Positions 1 through 6,952 are shown, numbered from the stretch's first letter. The stretch: DNA of 21,664 nt from an uncultured Negativicutes bacterium (GCA_937926555.1 CALAZX010000024.1:1-21664); one strand, 5' to 3'. Notes: generated by a model not told the origin, from the letters alone. Numbers and translations are program-made.

Positions 1-20
1 AGATAGTTGCCGGTTAGATG

Positions 21-51
21 AAAGAACGCTCTGAGTGAGCGTTCTTTTTTT
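21..51 (+). terminator. Intrinsic terminator of the gene upstream of the window
   Basis: An 11-bp perfect inverted repeat (AAAGAACGCTC at 21-31 and GAGCGTTCTTT at 37-47) with a 5-nt loop runs directly into a T tract. This is a textbook Rho-independent terminator, presumably ending a gene that lies off the left edge. No coding sequence can be assigned to bases 1-20. Confidence 0.85.
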
Positions 52-53
52 AT

Positions 54-93
54 GCCCGGAATCACTTTTCTTTTCTGGAGAAGGGTTCCGGGC
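54..93 (+). repeat. Second inverted repeat before msrAB
   Basis: Eight-base perfect arms (GCCCGGAA at 54-61, TTCCGGGC at 86-93) enclose a pyrimidine-rich 24-nt loop and are followed by TGTCTTTATTTG. It lies upstream of the likely msrAB promoter, so it may be a back-up terminator for the upstream gene rather than a leader structure. Confidence 0.45.
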
Positions 94-129
94 TGTCTTT
101 ATTTGTTCAAAAACAGGAGCGGCGGTATG

Positions 130-138
130 TGATATACT
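130..138 (+). promoter_or_regulatory. Likely extended -10 promoter for msrAB
   Basis: TGATATACT gives a TGn extended -10 followed by TATACT (133-138). No good -35 lies 16-18 bp upstream, as is common for extended -10 promoters. It would start transcription around 145, about 50 nt before the msrAB start codon. Confidence 0.4.
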
Positions 139-193
139 GGAAACATAAAGCAGAGTTGATGGATAGGAATAGAAAAACAAGAGGTGATATATT

Positions 194-1198
194 TTGGTAC
201 AGACTTTCCTCCGCCGCATCCTGCCGCGGAAAAAGACAATCTATCTGGCCGGTGGCTGCTTCTGGGGCATGCAGGGGTATTTCGACCGGCTGCCCGGCGT
301 CATCAGCACTTTTGTGGGTTATGCCAATGGACATACGGAGAATCCTACTTATGAGGAGGTCTGCCACATGAACACAGGGCATGCGGAGACGCTCCAGGTC
401 AACTACGACGCCAACCGCATCAGCCTGGCCGAGCTGCTGTCCCGTTACTACAGTGTCATCGACCCGGTCAGCGTGAACCGTCAGGGGAATGATGTGGGCA
501 CCCAGTACCGGACAGGCATCTACTATGTGGACGCCGGCGACCTTCCGGTGATCATGGCTTCCCTGGACCAGCTGCAGAAACGTCATGCGCAGCCGCTGGC
601 CATTGAGGTGGAGCCGCTCAGGCACTTCTTCCCGGCGGAGGAGTACCACCAGAAATACCTGGACAAGAATCCCGGAGGCTACTGCCATATCAATCTGGCG
701 CTGGCTTCAGAACCGCTGGATAGCGGGGAAGAGGAGCGGGATTACAGCAAGCCCGGAGAGGATGTGCTGCGCCGCTCCCTGACGGAGTTGCAGTATCAGG
801 TGACCCAGCATGCCGCCACCGAGCCTCCTTTCACCAGCGAGCTGGATGAGTTCTTCGGCAAGGGGATCTACGTGGACATCACCACCGGGGAGCCCCTGTT
901 CTCCTCCGCCGACAAGTTCGACTCCGGCTGCGGCTGGCCCGCTTTCAGCCGGACCATCGGCCGGGGCGTGGTGAGAGAGTATGAGGACGACTCCTATGGC
1001 ATGGTGCGGACAGAAGTCCGGAGCCGGGCCGGGGACGCCCATCTGGGCCATGTGTTCCCGGACGGACCGGCGGACTGGGGCGGACTGCGTTACTGCATCA
1101 ACGGCGCATCCCTGCGTTTCATCCCCCTGGAACGGATGGAGGAGGAAGGCTATGGCGCCTACATCCCCTATGTGCTGGAGGGTGAGGAGCGGAAATAA
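194..1198 (+). CDS. msrAB: Fused peptide methionine sulfoxide reductase MsrA/MsrB
   Basis: This cytoplasmic repair enzyme reduces both epimers of methionine sulfoxide, free or in proteins, with thioredoxin as the usual reductant. The protein is 334 aa. The MsrA domain (about residues 15-170) has the GCFWG motif with catalytic Cys22 and a later GGYCHIN cysteine (Cys164) that could resolve the disulfide. The MsrB domain (about 190-320) has DSGCGWPAF (Cys246, the usual resolving position), HLGHVFPDGP and the catalytic RYCINGASLRF (Cys301). The two CxxC zinc pairs of many MsrB proteins are absent, so this is the zinc-free form typical of MsrAB fusions. No signal peptide is seen. The start is TTG at 194, chosen because GAGGTGAT lies about 6 nt upstream and the MsrA domain begins soon after it. 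It seems to be a single-gene unit. Confidence 0.95.
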   Translation: MVQTFLRRILPRKKTIYLAGGCFWGMQGYFDRLPGVISTFVGYANGHTENPTYEEVCHMNTGHAETLQVNYDANRISLAELLSRYYSVIDPVSVNRQGNDVGTQYRTGIYYVDAGDLPVIMASLDQLQKRHAQPLAIEVEPLRHFFPAEEYHQKYLDKNPGGYCHINLALASEPLDSGEEERDYSKPGEDVLRRSLTELQYQVTQHAATEPPFTSELDEFFGKGIYVDITTGEPLFSSADKFDSGCGWPAFSRTIGRGVVREYEDDSYGMVRTEVRSRAGDAHLGHVFPDGPADWGGLRYCINGASLRFIPLERMEEEGYGAYIPYVLEGEERK

Positions 1199-1268
1199 TT
1201 CTGGCCCCGACCGCTGACCGGAAATTCAGACGGGATTGCTGACCGGATTTTTCCGGAGCGGTGTTCTC
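1199..1268. other. Spacer between convergent msrAB and DUF488 genes
   Basis: The spacer contains GCTGACCGGA twice in direct orientation (1213-1222 and 1238-1247) and a small hairpin CCGGA-TTTT-TCCGG (1243-1256). The stem is only 5 bp and no clear T tract follows on either strand, so a shared bidirectional terminator is possible but weak. Confidence 0.35.
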
Positions 1269-1637
1269 TCATTGACGGATGGCTTCCAGAAAGAGTTCCT
1301 GCAGCACAAGGGCATGGTTATGTTCAGTGTCCCTGGCCCCATATAACAGTGTGACCGTGGAGCCGGCCAGGAGCTTCTTCAGCTCCCGGACATAGTCGGG
1401 CCAGCTGTCGCTTTGACGGAGCTCGGCCGTATAACGCAGCCGGAACTCAGGGAACAGGGCCGGATCGTGTCCGAACCATTTGCGGAGCTCCGGAGTGGGA
1501 GCGACATCTTTCCACCAGAAATCGATTTGCGCCGCATCTTTCCGCAATCCTCTGGGCCACAGGCGGTCCACCAGGATCCGTACGCCATCTTCGGCGGCCG
1601 GCGCATCATAAACACGTTTGATCAACAAATTTTTCAT
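1269..1637 (-). CDS. DUF488 (YeaO-like) family protein
   Basis: This is a 122-aa cytoplasmic protein of the DUF488/YeaO family, whose biochemical role is unknown. Family hallmarks are the N-terminal IKRVYD, then RILVDRLWPRG, a central WWKDVAPTPELRKWF followed by HDP and the FRLRYTAEL helix, and near the C terminus TLLYGARDTEHNHALVL. The length is normal for the family. An upstream in-frame ATG at 1685 would add 16 residues unlike the family. The ATG at 1637 is preferred because AAGGTG lies about 7 nt before it and a strong promoter begins transcription just upstream. It is convergent with msrAB and divergent from the flavoprotein gene, so it is probably monocistronic. Confidence 0.85.
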   Translation of the reverse strand: MKNLLIKRVYDAPAAEDGVRILVDRLWPRGLRKDAAQIDFWWKDVAPTPELRKWFGHDPALFPEFRLRYTAELRQSDSWPDYVRELKKLLAGSTVTLLYGARDTEHNHALVLQELFLEAIRQ

Positions 1638-1656
1638 TGGTATCACCTTCAAGCAC

Positions 1657-1685
1657 AGTATAGGACTATTTTTCGTCCAGTGCAA
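1657..1685 (-). promoter_or_regulatory. Strong sigma-70-type promoter for the DUF488 gene
   Basis: Read on the minus strand, TTGCAC (complement of 1680-1685), a 17-bp spacer and TATACT (complement of 1657-1662) form a near-consensus promoter. Transcription would begin near 1650, giving a leader of only about 12 nt before the start codon at 1637, with the ribosome site within it. Confidence 0.7.
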
Positions 1686-1708
1686 TCCGTGCTGCCAAAA
1701 GGCAGGGG

Positions 1709-1744
1709 ATTGTCAATTTACAAGCATTGTCAAAAATGTTACAA
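1709..1744. promoter_or_regulatory. Tandem TTGT...ACAA dyads, possible Rex-type operator
   Basis: Two related imperfect palindromes start with the same ATTGTCAA, 17 bp apart: TTGTCAATTTACAA (1710-1723) and TTGTCAAAAATGTTACAA (1727-1744). The second has the 18-bp frame of the redox repressor Rex site known in clostridia (TTGTTAAnnnnTTAACAA) and matches 11 of its 14 specified bases. It overlaps the -35 of the proposed promoter for the flavin reductase, where a repressor would act. No regulator gene is in the window, so the identity of the binding protein is inference. Confidence 0.4.
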
Positions 1745-1769
1745 TCATTATAATACATCGGTATATAAT
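1727..1769 (+). promoter_or_regulatory. Promoter(s) for the flavin reductase gene
   Basis: TTGTCA (1727-1732), a 16-bp spacer and TATAAT (1749-1754) make one good promoter. A second TATAAT sits at 1764-1769, with TTACAA 19 bp upstream. Either would give a leader of roughly 110-125 nt before the ATG at 1885. I saw no convincing riboswitch or terminator in that leader. Confidence 0.6.
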
Positions 1770-1884
1770 AGACTATGAAATAACGAGCTGTATGTATGTG
1801 AGAAAATGGCCGGACGAGGCCGATATCCCGCGAGGGGAGAACGCATGAAGACCTCGGCAGACCTCAATTCAAGGAGGATCAATC

Positions 1885-3393
1885 ATGGAAACGAAAAAAG
1901 AAGCTTTTGTACCGTCTTTTCTGCAGAAACCCGAACCCATCACCGATATCAAAGAGGTGAAGGAGTATGACATCGTTGTCATCGGTGCCGGCACCCCCGG
2001 CATCCCCTGCGCCCTGAAGGCCGCGGAGGACGGCGCCAAGGTGGCCCTCATCCAGAAAGAGGAGACCATCAGCGCCTGCGGCAACGGCGGCGCGGGCATC
2101 ATCCTGGAGGAAAGCGATCCGGAGGCGGTGGAGGCCGCTATCAGCGAAGTGATCAAGACTTCCGACTACCGGGCAAAGAGGGAACGTGTGGAGACCTGGG
2201 CCTACCATTCCGGCGAAGCCTGCAAATGGCTCTTCGACCATGTGAAGAAAGCCGGCGGCCCCGGCATGGACCTGGGGAATCCTCCCCAGCAGGAGTTCCT
2301 GGACGCCATCCACAATCCTCGCTTGAAATTCATCACCACCTATTTCGGACCGAAACCCTTCAATGTCATCTCCGCCCTGATGGCCATCATGCCCACCCTG
2401 GAGAAGGCCGGCGTGGATGTGTTCTACAAGACTCCGGCGGAGCAGCTGGTGATGGAGGACGGACGCTGTGTAGGAGTCATCGCCAAGACCGATGACGGCT
2501 ATGTGGAGTTCCGGGCGAAATATGGCGTGGTAGTGGGCACCGGCGACTATCAGAACGACCCGGAGATGTTGGACTACTATCTGCCGGACATGGTGAACTT
2601 CGAGACGAAGAAATTCGGCCGTACCGGTGACGGTCACAAGATGATCTCCTGGGCCGGCGGCCATATCGAGAACCTGGGCCACACCAAGATGTGCCATGAT
2701 TTCGACGCAGGCCCCGCCAACATGATGAACCTGCCCTTCATGCGGGTGAAACTGGACGGCCGGCGTTTCTGCGACGAGACCATCCATATGGAATACATGA
2801 ACTGCTTCCTCACCGGCGCCAAGGACACCGGCCACTACTGCCAGATCTTCGACATCAACTACCTGGATTACGCCAAGGAGTTCGGCACCACCGCCGCAGC
2901 CTGGAAAGAGCTGGTGAACTACATGCCCGAGCAGAAAGTCGCCAAGCGTGAAGGCGTGGTTGTTCCGCTGATCAACACCTGGCAGGCCGACACCCTGGAG
3001 GAACTGGCTGCCAAACTGGGCATCCACGATGTGGAGGCGTTCAAGGAGCAGGTGGCACGCTACAATGAGTTCGCCAAGAGCGGCAAGGACCTGGAGTTCG
3101 GCGTGGACGCCAAATACCTGAAACCCATCGACACGCCGCCCTTCTTCGGCATCCATCGTCATATCCGCCTGACCATGGCCTGCTCCGGCGTAGACGTGAA
3201 CGGCGACCTGCAGTGCCTGGACACCAAGGGTGAGCCTATCCCCGGCCTGTACGCCATCGGCAACACCGCCGGCAACTTCTACGGCAGTGTGGACTATCCC
3301 CTGGATATCTTCGGCCTGAACCTGGGCCACAACTACACCGACGGCTATGTGGTAGGAAAGAACCTGGCCGCCATGAAGAACGGGGAGAAATAA
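1885..3393 (+). CDS. FAD-dependent oxidoreductase, fumarate/urocanate reductase superfamily
   Basis: This 502-aa flavoprotein has no signal peptide, no membrane segment, no heme CxxCH motif and no FMN-binding domain, so it looks like a cytoplasmic stand-alone FAD subunit. The FAD-binding Rossmann motif is at about residues 29-58 (VVIGAGTPGIPCALKAAEDG, followed by a basic/acidic end of the second strand). The C-terminal FAD signature is recognisable as GEPIPGLYAIGNTAG. The segment after it reads NFYGSVDYPLDIFGLNLGH, whereas fumarate reductases carry a GGNRLGG-type loop with the catalytic arginine. Canonical fumarate reduction is therefore doubtful, and the electron acceptor cannot be named. 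AAGGAGG lies about 8 nt before the ATG. Possible relatives are the many substrate-specific FAD reductases of gut anaerobes. The upstream Rex-like site would fit an NADH-consuming respiratory or redox-balancing role. Confidence 0.8.
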   Translation: METKKEAFVPSFLQKPEPITDIKEVKEYDIVVIGAGTPGIPCALKAAEDGAKVALIQKEETISACGNGGAGIILEESDPEAVEAAISEVIKTSDYRAKRERVETWAYHSGEACKWLFDHVKKAGGPGMDLGNPPQQEFLDAIHNPRLKFITTYFGPKPFNVISALMAIMPTLEKAGVDVFYKTPAEQLVMEDGRCVGVIAKTDDGYVEFRAKYGVVVGTGDYQNDPEMLDYYLPDMVNFETKKFGRTGDGHKMISWAGGHIENLGHTKMCHDFDAGPANMMNLPFMRVKLDGRRFCDETIHMEYMNCFLTGAKDTGHYCQIFDINYLDYAKEFGTTAAAWKELVNYMPEQKVAKREGVVVPLINTWQADTLEELAAKLGIHDVEAFKEQVARYNEFAKSGKDLEFGVDAKYLKPIDTPPFFGIHRHIRLTMACSGVDVNGDLQCLDTKGEPIPGLYAIGNTAGNFYGSVDYPLDIFGLNLGHNYTDGYVVGKNLAAMKNGEK

Positions 3394-3550
3394 GCCCGGC
3401 AGCCGGGAATCAGAACCGGTAGTTGAGCGATAGGACAGCCGCAGGAAAATGAGTCGGCAACCGGAATTGAGACAGATGGCCGGAAAGTGTCGTATGCGTT
3501 ACACTTTTGTGGACAAAACAACCATTATAAATGAAGAGTGGAAATAAATA
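3394..3550. other. Intergenic region between flavin reductase and cstA promoter
   Basis: No gene is seen. CCCGG-CAG-CCGGG (3395-3407) lies just after the stop codon. AAAGTGT (3484-3490) and ACACTTT (3501-3507) form a 7-bp stem with a 10-nt loop ending in a short T tract, possibly a weak terminator. Overlapping it is the dyad TTTTGTGGACAAAA (3505-3518), which looks like a protein-binding site about 33 bp upstream of the cstA -35 box. Confidence 0.4.
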
Positions 3551-3579
3551 TTGACGGTGTTTTTCCGCTGTGGTATTAT
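3551..3579 (+). promoter_or_regulatory. Promoter of the T-box/cstA transcript
   Basis: TTGACG (3551-3556), a 17-bp spacer and TATTAT (3574-3579) form a strong vegetative-type promoter. The predicted start near 3586 lies just before stem I of the T-box, leaving a leader of about 325 nt ahead of cstA. Confidence 0.75.
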
Positions 3580-3585
3580 TATATC

Positions 3586-3842
3586 CATCAACAGAAAAAC
3601 GCAAGTGCGAGGATCAGGACAGGAAGATGCGGGCCTTCTTTCTCAGAGAGCCATCCATCGGTGGGAGGACGGCAGAGAAGCCGCTGATTCATCCCCTGTG
3701 AGCTGAGGGCTGAACCCAGTAGGCCTCTCCGGAGCTTTCCCGTTAGAGAAAGACTGGATAGGGTTCCGCCTGTCCGGGTCCTGCACCATGGAGTGGTATA
3801 ACGCGAGAACTTTCGTCTTCAGGGCGGAAGTTCTCTTTTTTA
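3586..3842 (+). ncRNA. T-box riboswitch (tRNA-sensing leader) of cstA
   Basis: T-box leaders sense uncharged tRNA and let RNA polymerase pass a terminator. Stem I: ACAGG (3619-3623) pairs with CCTGT (3695-3699), GCGG (3629-3632) with CCGC (3681-3684), and the distal part carries AGAGAG (3645-3650) and GGTGGGAG. The stem III element CCCGTTA is at 3739-3745. Antiterminator: TGGAG (3789-3793) pairs with CTTCA (3817-3821), then a 7-nt bulge TGGTATA (3794-3800), then ACG (3801-3803) with CGT (3814-3816). The bulge TGGT pairs with a tRNA ending ACCA, so the discriminator base is A. The specifier loop strand is TGATTCATCC (3685-3694). UUC (Phe, 3688-3690, followed by A) is the best codon, AUC (Ile) is an alternative, and serine is disfavoured by the discriminator. 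The fold was done by eye. Confidence 0.85.
3805..3841 (+). terminator. T-box-controlled intrinsic terminator
   Basis: A 13-bp stem (3805-3817 with 3823-3835, two G-U pairs) with the 5-nt loop TTCAG is followed by six T residues (3836-3841). Its 5' arm shares bases 3814-3817 and the loop with the antiterminator, so the two structures exclude each other, as expected of a T-box. Confidence 0.85.
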
Positions 3843-3915
3843 TCCCTTCGGCGTCTTTCTTTGTTCCTTTTCTGTAAGGACTACAGAACACTTTATTCCG
3901 GAAGGGGAAATGTTT

Positions 3916-5610
3916 ATGAATGGTTTGACGCTTGTAGTGCTCGCGATTGTAGTCTTTACAGGGGCGTACCTGCTGTATGGCCGCTGGCTGGTGCGGACCT
4001 GGGGAATCGACCCTGACGCGAAGACGCCGGCTGTCCGGCTGGAGAACGGGCAGGATTATGAGCCCGCCTCCAAATTCACGGTGTTCGCCCACCAGTTCTC
4101 CGCGGTCTGCGGAGCGGGGCCTGTGACCGGGCCCATCATCGCCGCCATGTTCGGCTGGCTGCCGGCGCTGCTCTGGCTGCTGATTGGCGGTGTGTTCTTC
4201 GGTGCGGTGCAGGATTTCACCGCCCTGTACGCGTCGGTGAAAAACGACGGCAAGTCTATGGGCATGCTGATCGAGCAGTATGTGGGGCGGACCGGTGGAA
4301 AGCTGTTCCTGGCCTTCTGCTGGCTGTTCTCCCTGCTGGTGATCGCGGCGTTCTCCGACATCATGGCGAAAACCTTCAACGGCTTCGCCAAGGACGGCAC
4401 GCTGCTGATGCCCAACGCCGCCGCGGCCTCCATTTCCATGCTGTACATCGGCGTGGCCATGGTCTTCGGCGTGCTGGTGCGGAAATTCGGACTGAAAGGC
4501 AGATCTGAACTGATTGTCGGCATCATCTTCATCGCAGCCATGATCGCCGGGGGTATCGCTCATCCCATCTACGCGGACCATATGACCTGGATTTACGTGA
4601 CCTTCGCCTACTGTTTCGCCGCATCCATCCTGCCCATGTGGCTCCTGATCCAGCCCCGCGACTATCTGTCCGTCTTCCTGCTGCTGGGCATGATTGTGGG
4701 CGGCGTGGCCGGTGTGGTGGTAGGGAACCCCACGCTGAACATGCCGGCTTTCGTCGGGTTCACTGTGGCTGACAAGCCTCTGTTCCCGATCCTTTTCATC
4801 ACCATCGCCTGCGGTGCGGTGTCCGGCTTCCACAGCCTGGTTTCCTCCGGCACCTCCTCCAAATCCGTCTCCAATGAGAGGGATATGCTGGCGGTGGGCT
4901 ACGGCTCCATGCTGATCGAGTCCCTGCTGGGCGTGGTGTGCCTGGTGATCGCCTGCTCCGCCGCCACCAACGGAGTGCTGCCGAAAGCGACGCCTTTCGC
5001 CATCTTCGGCTCCACCATCGGCGGCTATTTCCAGATGTTCGGCATCCCCAAAGCCATCAGCGCCTGCATCGTCACCATGTGCGTGTCGGCTCTGGCCATG
5101 ACCACCATTGACGCGGTGACCCGTATCGGCAGGATGTCCCTCCAGGAGATGGTCACCGGTCCTGACGGAAAGCCCGGCAACACCGTGGCCAAGCTGCTCC
5201 ACGACAAATACGTGGCCACCATCGTCACCCTGGTGCCCAGCTTTTTCCTCTGCATGGGCGGCTACATGAACATCTGGCCGCTGTTCGGTTCCGCCAACCA
5301 GCTGCTGGCATCCCTGGTGCTCATCGCCCTGGCGGTGTTCCTGAAAGTCACCGGACGGAAAGGCTGGATGCTCTACATCCCCATGGTCTTCATGTTCGTG
5401 GCCACAATGACGGCCCTGGTGATGCACCTGTTCACCATCTACCATCATGTGATGGCCGGCCGGTTCAACCTGCTGGTGGAAGGACTCCAGCTGGTGGTGG
5501 CGGTGGCCCTCATGGTGCTGGCGCTGCTGGTGGCGAAGACCTGCCTGCAGAAACTCTTTTCCGGCAAAGGGGAGGAGTCTGTGGAAGAGCGGCTGGAGGA
5601 GACCGCCTGA
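3916..5610 (+). CDS. cstA: CstA-family carbon-starvation / pyruvate-peptide transporter
   Basis: This is an integral membrane protein of about 564 aa with many hydrophobic segments from the N terminus to about residue 540 and a short charged tail. Family motifs include AGPVTGPIIAA, then GAVQDFTALYASVKNDGKSMG, and the conserved GFHSLVSSGTSSK with a following NERD. E. coli relatives (CstA, BtsT/YjiY) take up pyruvate, and CstA has also been linked to peptide uptake. This protein belongs to the shorter Gram-positive-type form (E. coli CstA is about 700 aa). Two in-frame ATGs exist, 3910 and 3916. I chose 3916 because GGAAGGGG (3900-3907) is only 2 nt from the first ATG but 8 nt from the second. 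Expression is governed by the T-box leader, suggesting uptake of an amino acid, peptides or a keto-acid precursor when one aminoacyl-tRNA runs low. Confidence 0.9.
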   Translation: MNGLTLVVLAIVVFTGAYLLYGRWLVRTWGIDPDAKTPAVRLENGQDYEPASKFTVFAHQFSAVCGAGPVTGPIIAAMFGWLPALLWLLIGGVFFGAVQDFTALYASVKNDGKSMGMLIEQYVGRTGGKLFLAFCWLFSLLVIAAFSDIMAKTFNGFAKDGTLLMPNAAAASISMLYIGVAMVFGVLVRKFGLKGRSELIVGIIFIAAMIAGGIAHPIYADHMTWIYVTFAYCFAASILPMWLLIQPRDYLSVFLLLGMIVGGVAGVVVGNPTLNMPAFVGFTVADKPLFPILFITIACGAVSGFHSLVSSGTSSKSVSNERDMLAVGYGSMLIESLLGVVCLVIACSAATNGVLPKATPFAIFGSTIGGYFQMFGIPKAISACIVTMCVSALAMTTIDAVTRIGRMSLQEMVTGPDGKPGNTVAKLLHDKYVATIVTLVPSFFLCMGGYMNIWPLFGSANQLLASLVLIALAVFLKVTGRKGWMLYIPMVFMFVATMTALVMHLFTIYHHVMAGRFNLLVEGLQLVVAVALMVLALLVAKTCLQKLFSGKGEESVEERLEETA

Positions 5611-5914
5611 CAGCATGTTCATGATGAAATAAGATTTTAATCCGGGAGAAAAGGCGATATAGTGTATACTATTTCAAAAATAGTGTTCATTTTATTGCTT
5701 TTTCTCCTTTTATTTTTGTAAAATATGTGGTAAAATGAAAGCAGTTCAGGTGTTCTTCGTGCGGGAAAAAACGTGGTGTTTTGCCCCGGAACGGCATGCT
5801 GAAGCCCTTGGCGGAAGGCAGGGAACCACCTGGAAAAAGAGAAAGTGAACCGTATTTATATGAGTTTTGTGGGACTCTTTTTGTTCCACATGGGACACTG
5901 AATGGAGTTTGATC
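5611..5914 (+). promoter_or_regulatory. cstA-cggR intergenic region with cggR promoter candidates and leader
   Basis: No gene is seen. An AT-rich hairpin (ATACTATTT 5666-5674, AAATAGTGT 5678-5686, loop CAA) followed by a T-rich stretch may end the cstA transcript. Promoter candidates are TTGCTT (5695-5700) with an 18-bp spacer to TAAAAT (5719-5724), and an extended -10 TGGTAAAAT (5729-5736... with TAAAAT at 5731-5736). Either gives a leader of roughly 170-180 nt. Within it, CAGGTG (5747-5752) can pair with CACCTG (5827-5832), closing a large structured domain of unknown role. Confidence 0.45.
5870..5906 (+). promoter_or_regulatory. Probable CggR operator (direct repeats)
   Basis: TGGGAC occurs at 5870-5875 and again at 5891-5896, exactly 21 bp apart, with TGTT eight to ten bases after the first copy and TGAA after the second. 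The B. subtilis CggR operator likewise has two direct CGGGAC-type half-sites about two helical turns apart. The position between promoter and cggR start fits autoregulation by a roadblock of elongating polymerase. Confidence 0.5.
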
Positions 5915-6952
5915 ATGGACAACATCATCAATCTGCAAAAGAAGATTGTTCCGGAAATGACAGATCTGCTGGTGGAACGGTACCGTATCCTCCGCCAGGT
6001 GAGCAACGAGCAGCCCATCGGGCGCCGGGCTCTGGCGGGTAGACTGAATCTCAGTGAACGGATCCTGCGTTCCCAGGTGGATTTCCTGAAAAGCTGCGGG
6101 CTGCTCAGTTACTCCTCCGCCGGAATGGCCGTCACGGACGAGGGCGCAGAGATACTGAAAGAGCTGGCGGACTATGTCCGGAAACTGCAGGGCCTCTCCT
6201 CCCTGGAGCAGTACCTGCTGGCCAAACTGTCTATCAAGCAGGTGGTCATCATCCCTGGCGACTGCGACAAGGAAGCTGTCGTGAAACGGGAGATCGGCAG
6301 AGCGGCGGCGCACACACTCCTCCGTCTGCTGGAAGAAGGCAAGGGGAAAGTGGTGGCGGTCAGCGGTGGCACCACCTTGGCGGCGGCCGCTTCCAATATC
6401 CGGGGCAACTACCCCGACATCATGGTGGTGCCGGCCCGTGGCGGACTTGGCGACACCCTGGAGCTGCAGGCCAACACCATCGCCACGGTGATGGCCCAGC
6501 ATCTGAAAGCGTCCTACCGGCAGCTGTATGTGCCCGACTCTGTCAGCGAGGAGATCCTGAACAGCATCCTGGCTGAGGACGCCGGCATCCGCGCCGTGGT
6601 GGACGTGATCAAGAACGCGGACATCCTGGTGCACGGCATCGGACGGGCCGACGTGATGGCCCGTCACCGTCATCTGCCCCAGCCTTTCATCGACGAGCTG
6701 ATCGAGAAGGGCGCCGTAGGCGAGGCGGTAGGCCAGTACAGCGCGCTGGACGGCAGCCAGGTCTACATGACCAACAACGCCGGACTGATGATGCAGGACC
6801 TGCCGAAAATCGGCACGGTCATCGGCGTGGCCGGCGGACGGTCCAAGGCCAAGGCGATCCTGGCCGTATCCCGGGCTACCCGGCAGGACATCCTCATCAC
6901 CGACGAGGCGGCCGCCAACGAGATGGCGGAACTGCTGGAAGCCGGCAAGTGA
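5915..6952 (+). CDS. cggR: Central glycolytic genes regulator CggR (SorC/DeoR family)
   Basis: This is a 345-aa repressor of the triose-phosphate part of glycolysis. In Bacillus it binds an operator upstream of its own operon and is relieved by fructose-1,6-bisphosphate. The N terminus (INLQKKIVPEM, then ERYRILRQV, PIGRRALAGRLNLSERILRSQ) is the CggR winged-helix DNA-binding domain at about residues 5-70. Residues about 90-345 form the sugar-phosphate-binding domain, with VAVSGGTTLAAAA as the phosphate-binding loop and VVPARGGLGD as a further conserved piece. An upstream in-frame ATG (5867) would add 16 residues unlike the family and run across the operator. The ATG at 5915 has GGAG 7 nt upstream and starts at the conserved N terminus. 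It directly precedes gapA, as in Bacillus. Confidence 0.93.
   Translation: MDNIINLQKKIVPEMTDLLVERYRILRQVSNEQPIGRRALAGRLNLSERILRSQVDFLKSCGLLSYSSAGMAVTDEGAEILKELADYVRKLQGLSSLEQYLLAKLSIKQVVIIPGDCDKEAVVKREIGRAAAHTLLRLLEEGKGKVVAVSGGTTLAAAASNIRGNYPDIMVVPARGGLGDTLELQANTIATVMAQHLKASYRQLYVPDSVSEEILNSILAEDAGIRAVVDVIKNADILVHGIGRADVMARHRHLPQPFIDELIEKGAVGEAVGQYSALDGSQVYMTNNAGLMMQDLPKIGTVIGVAGGRSKAKAILAVSRATRQDILITDEAAANEMAELLEAGK

Noticed and set aside
1213..1247. Two GCTGACCGGA direct copies after msrAB as an attachment site or repeat family
   Set aside because: There are only two 10-bp copies in a GC-rich spacer with no integrase or mobile element nearby, so chance or a decayed duplication is enough to explain them.
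1792..1848. An 18-codon frame (MYVRKWPDEADIPRGENA) in the flavin reductase leader
   Set aside because: There is no good ribosome site and no sign of selection. It is too short to separate from chance.
1845..1967. A short frame starting MKTSADLNSRR after GGGGAG, overlapping the start of the flavin reductase
   Set aside because: It has a plausible ribosome site but overlaps the real gene in another frame, has no leader-peptide character (no runs of one amino acid) and no attenuator follows it.
3643..5622. A 659-codon minus-strand frame opposite cstA
   Set aside because: The translation is extreme in His, Gln and Gly, which is what the complement of hydrophobic codons gives. It also runs through the T-box leader. 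The + strand frame is a clear transporter.
5665..5670. TATACT as a -10 box for cggR
   Set aside because: No usable -35 at a proper distance, and it is part of an AT-rich inverted repeat more easily read as the end of the cstA transcript.
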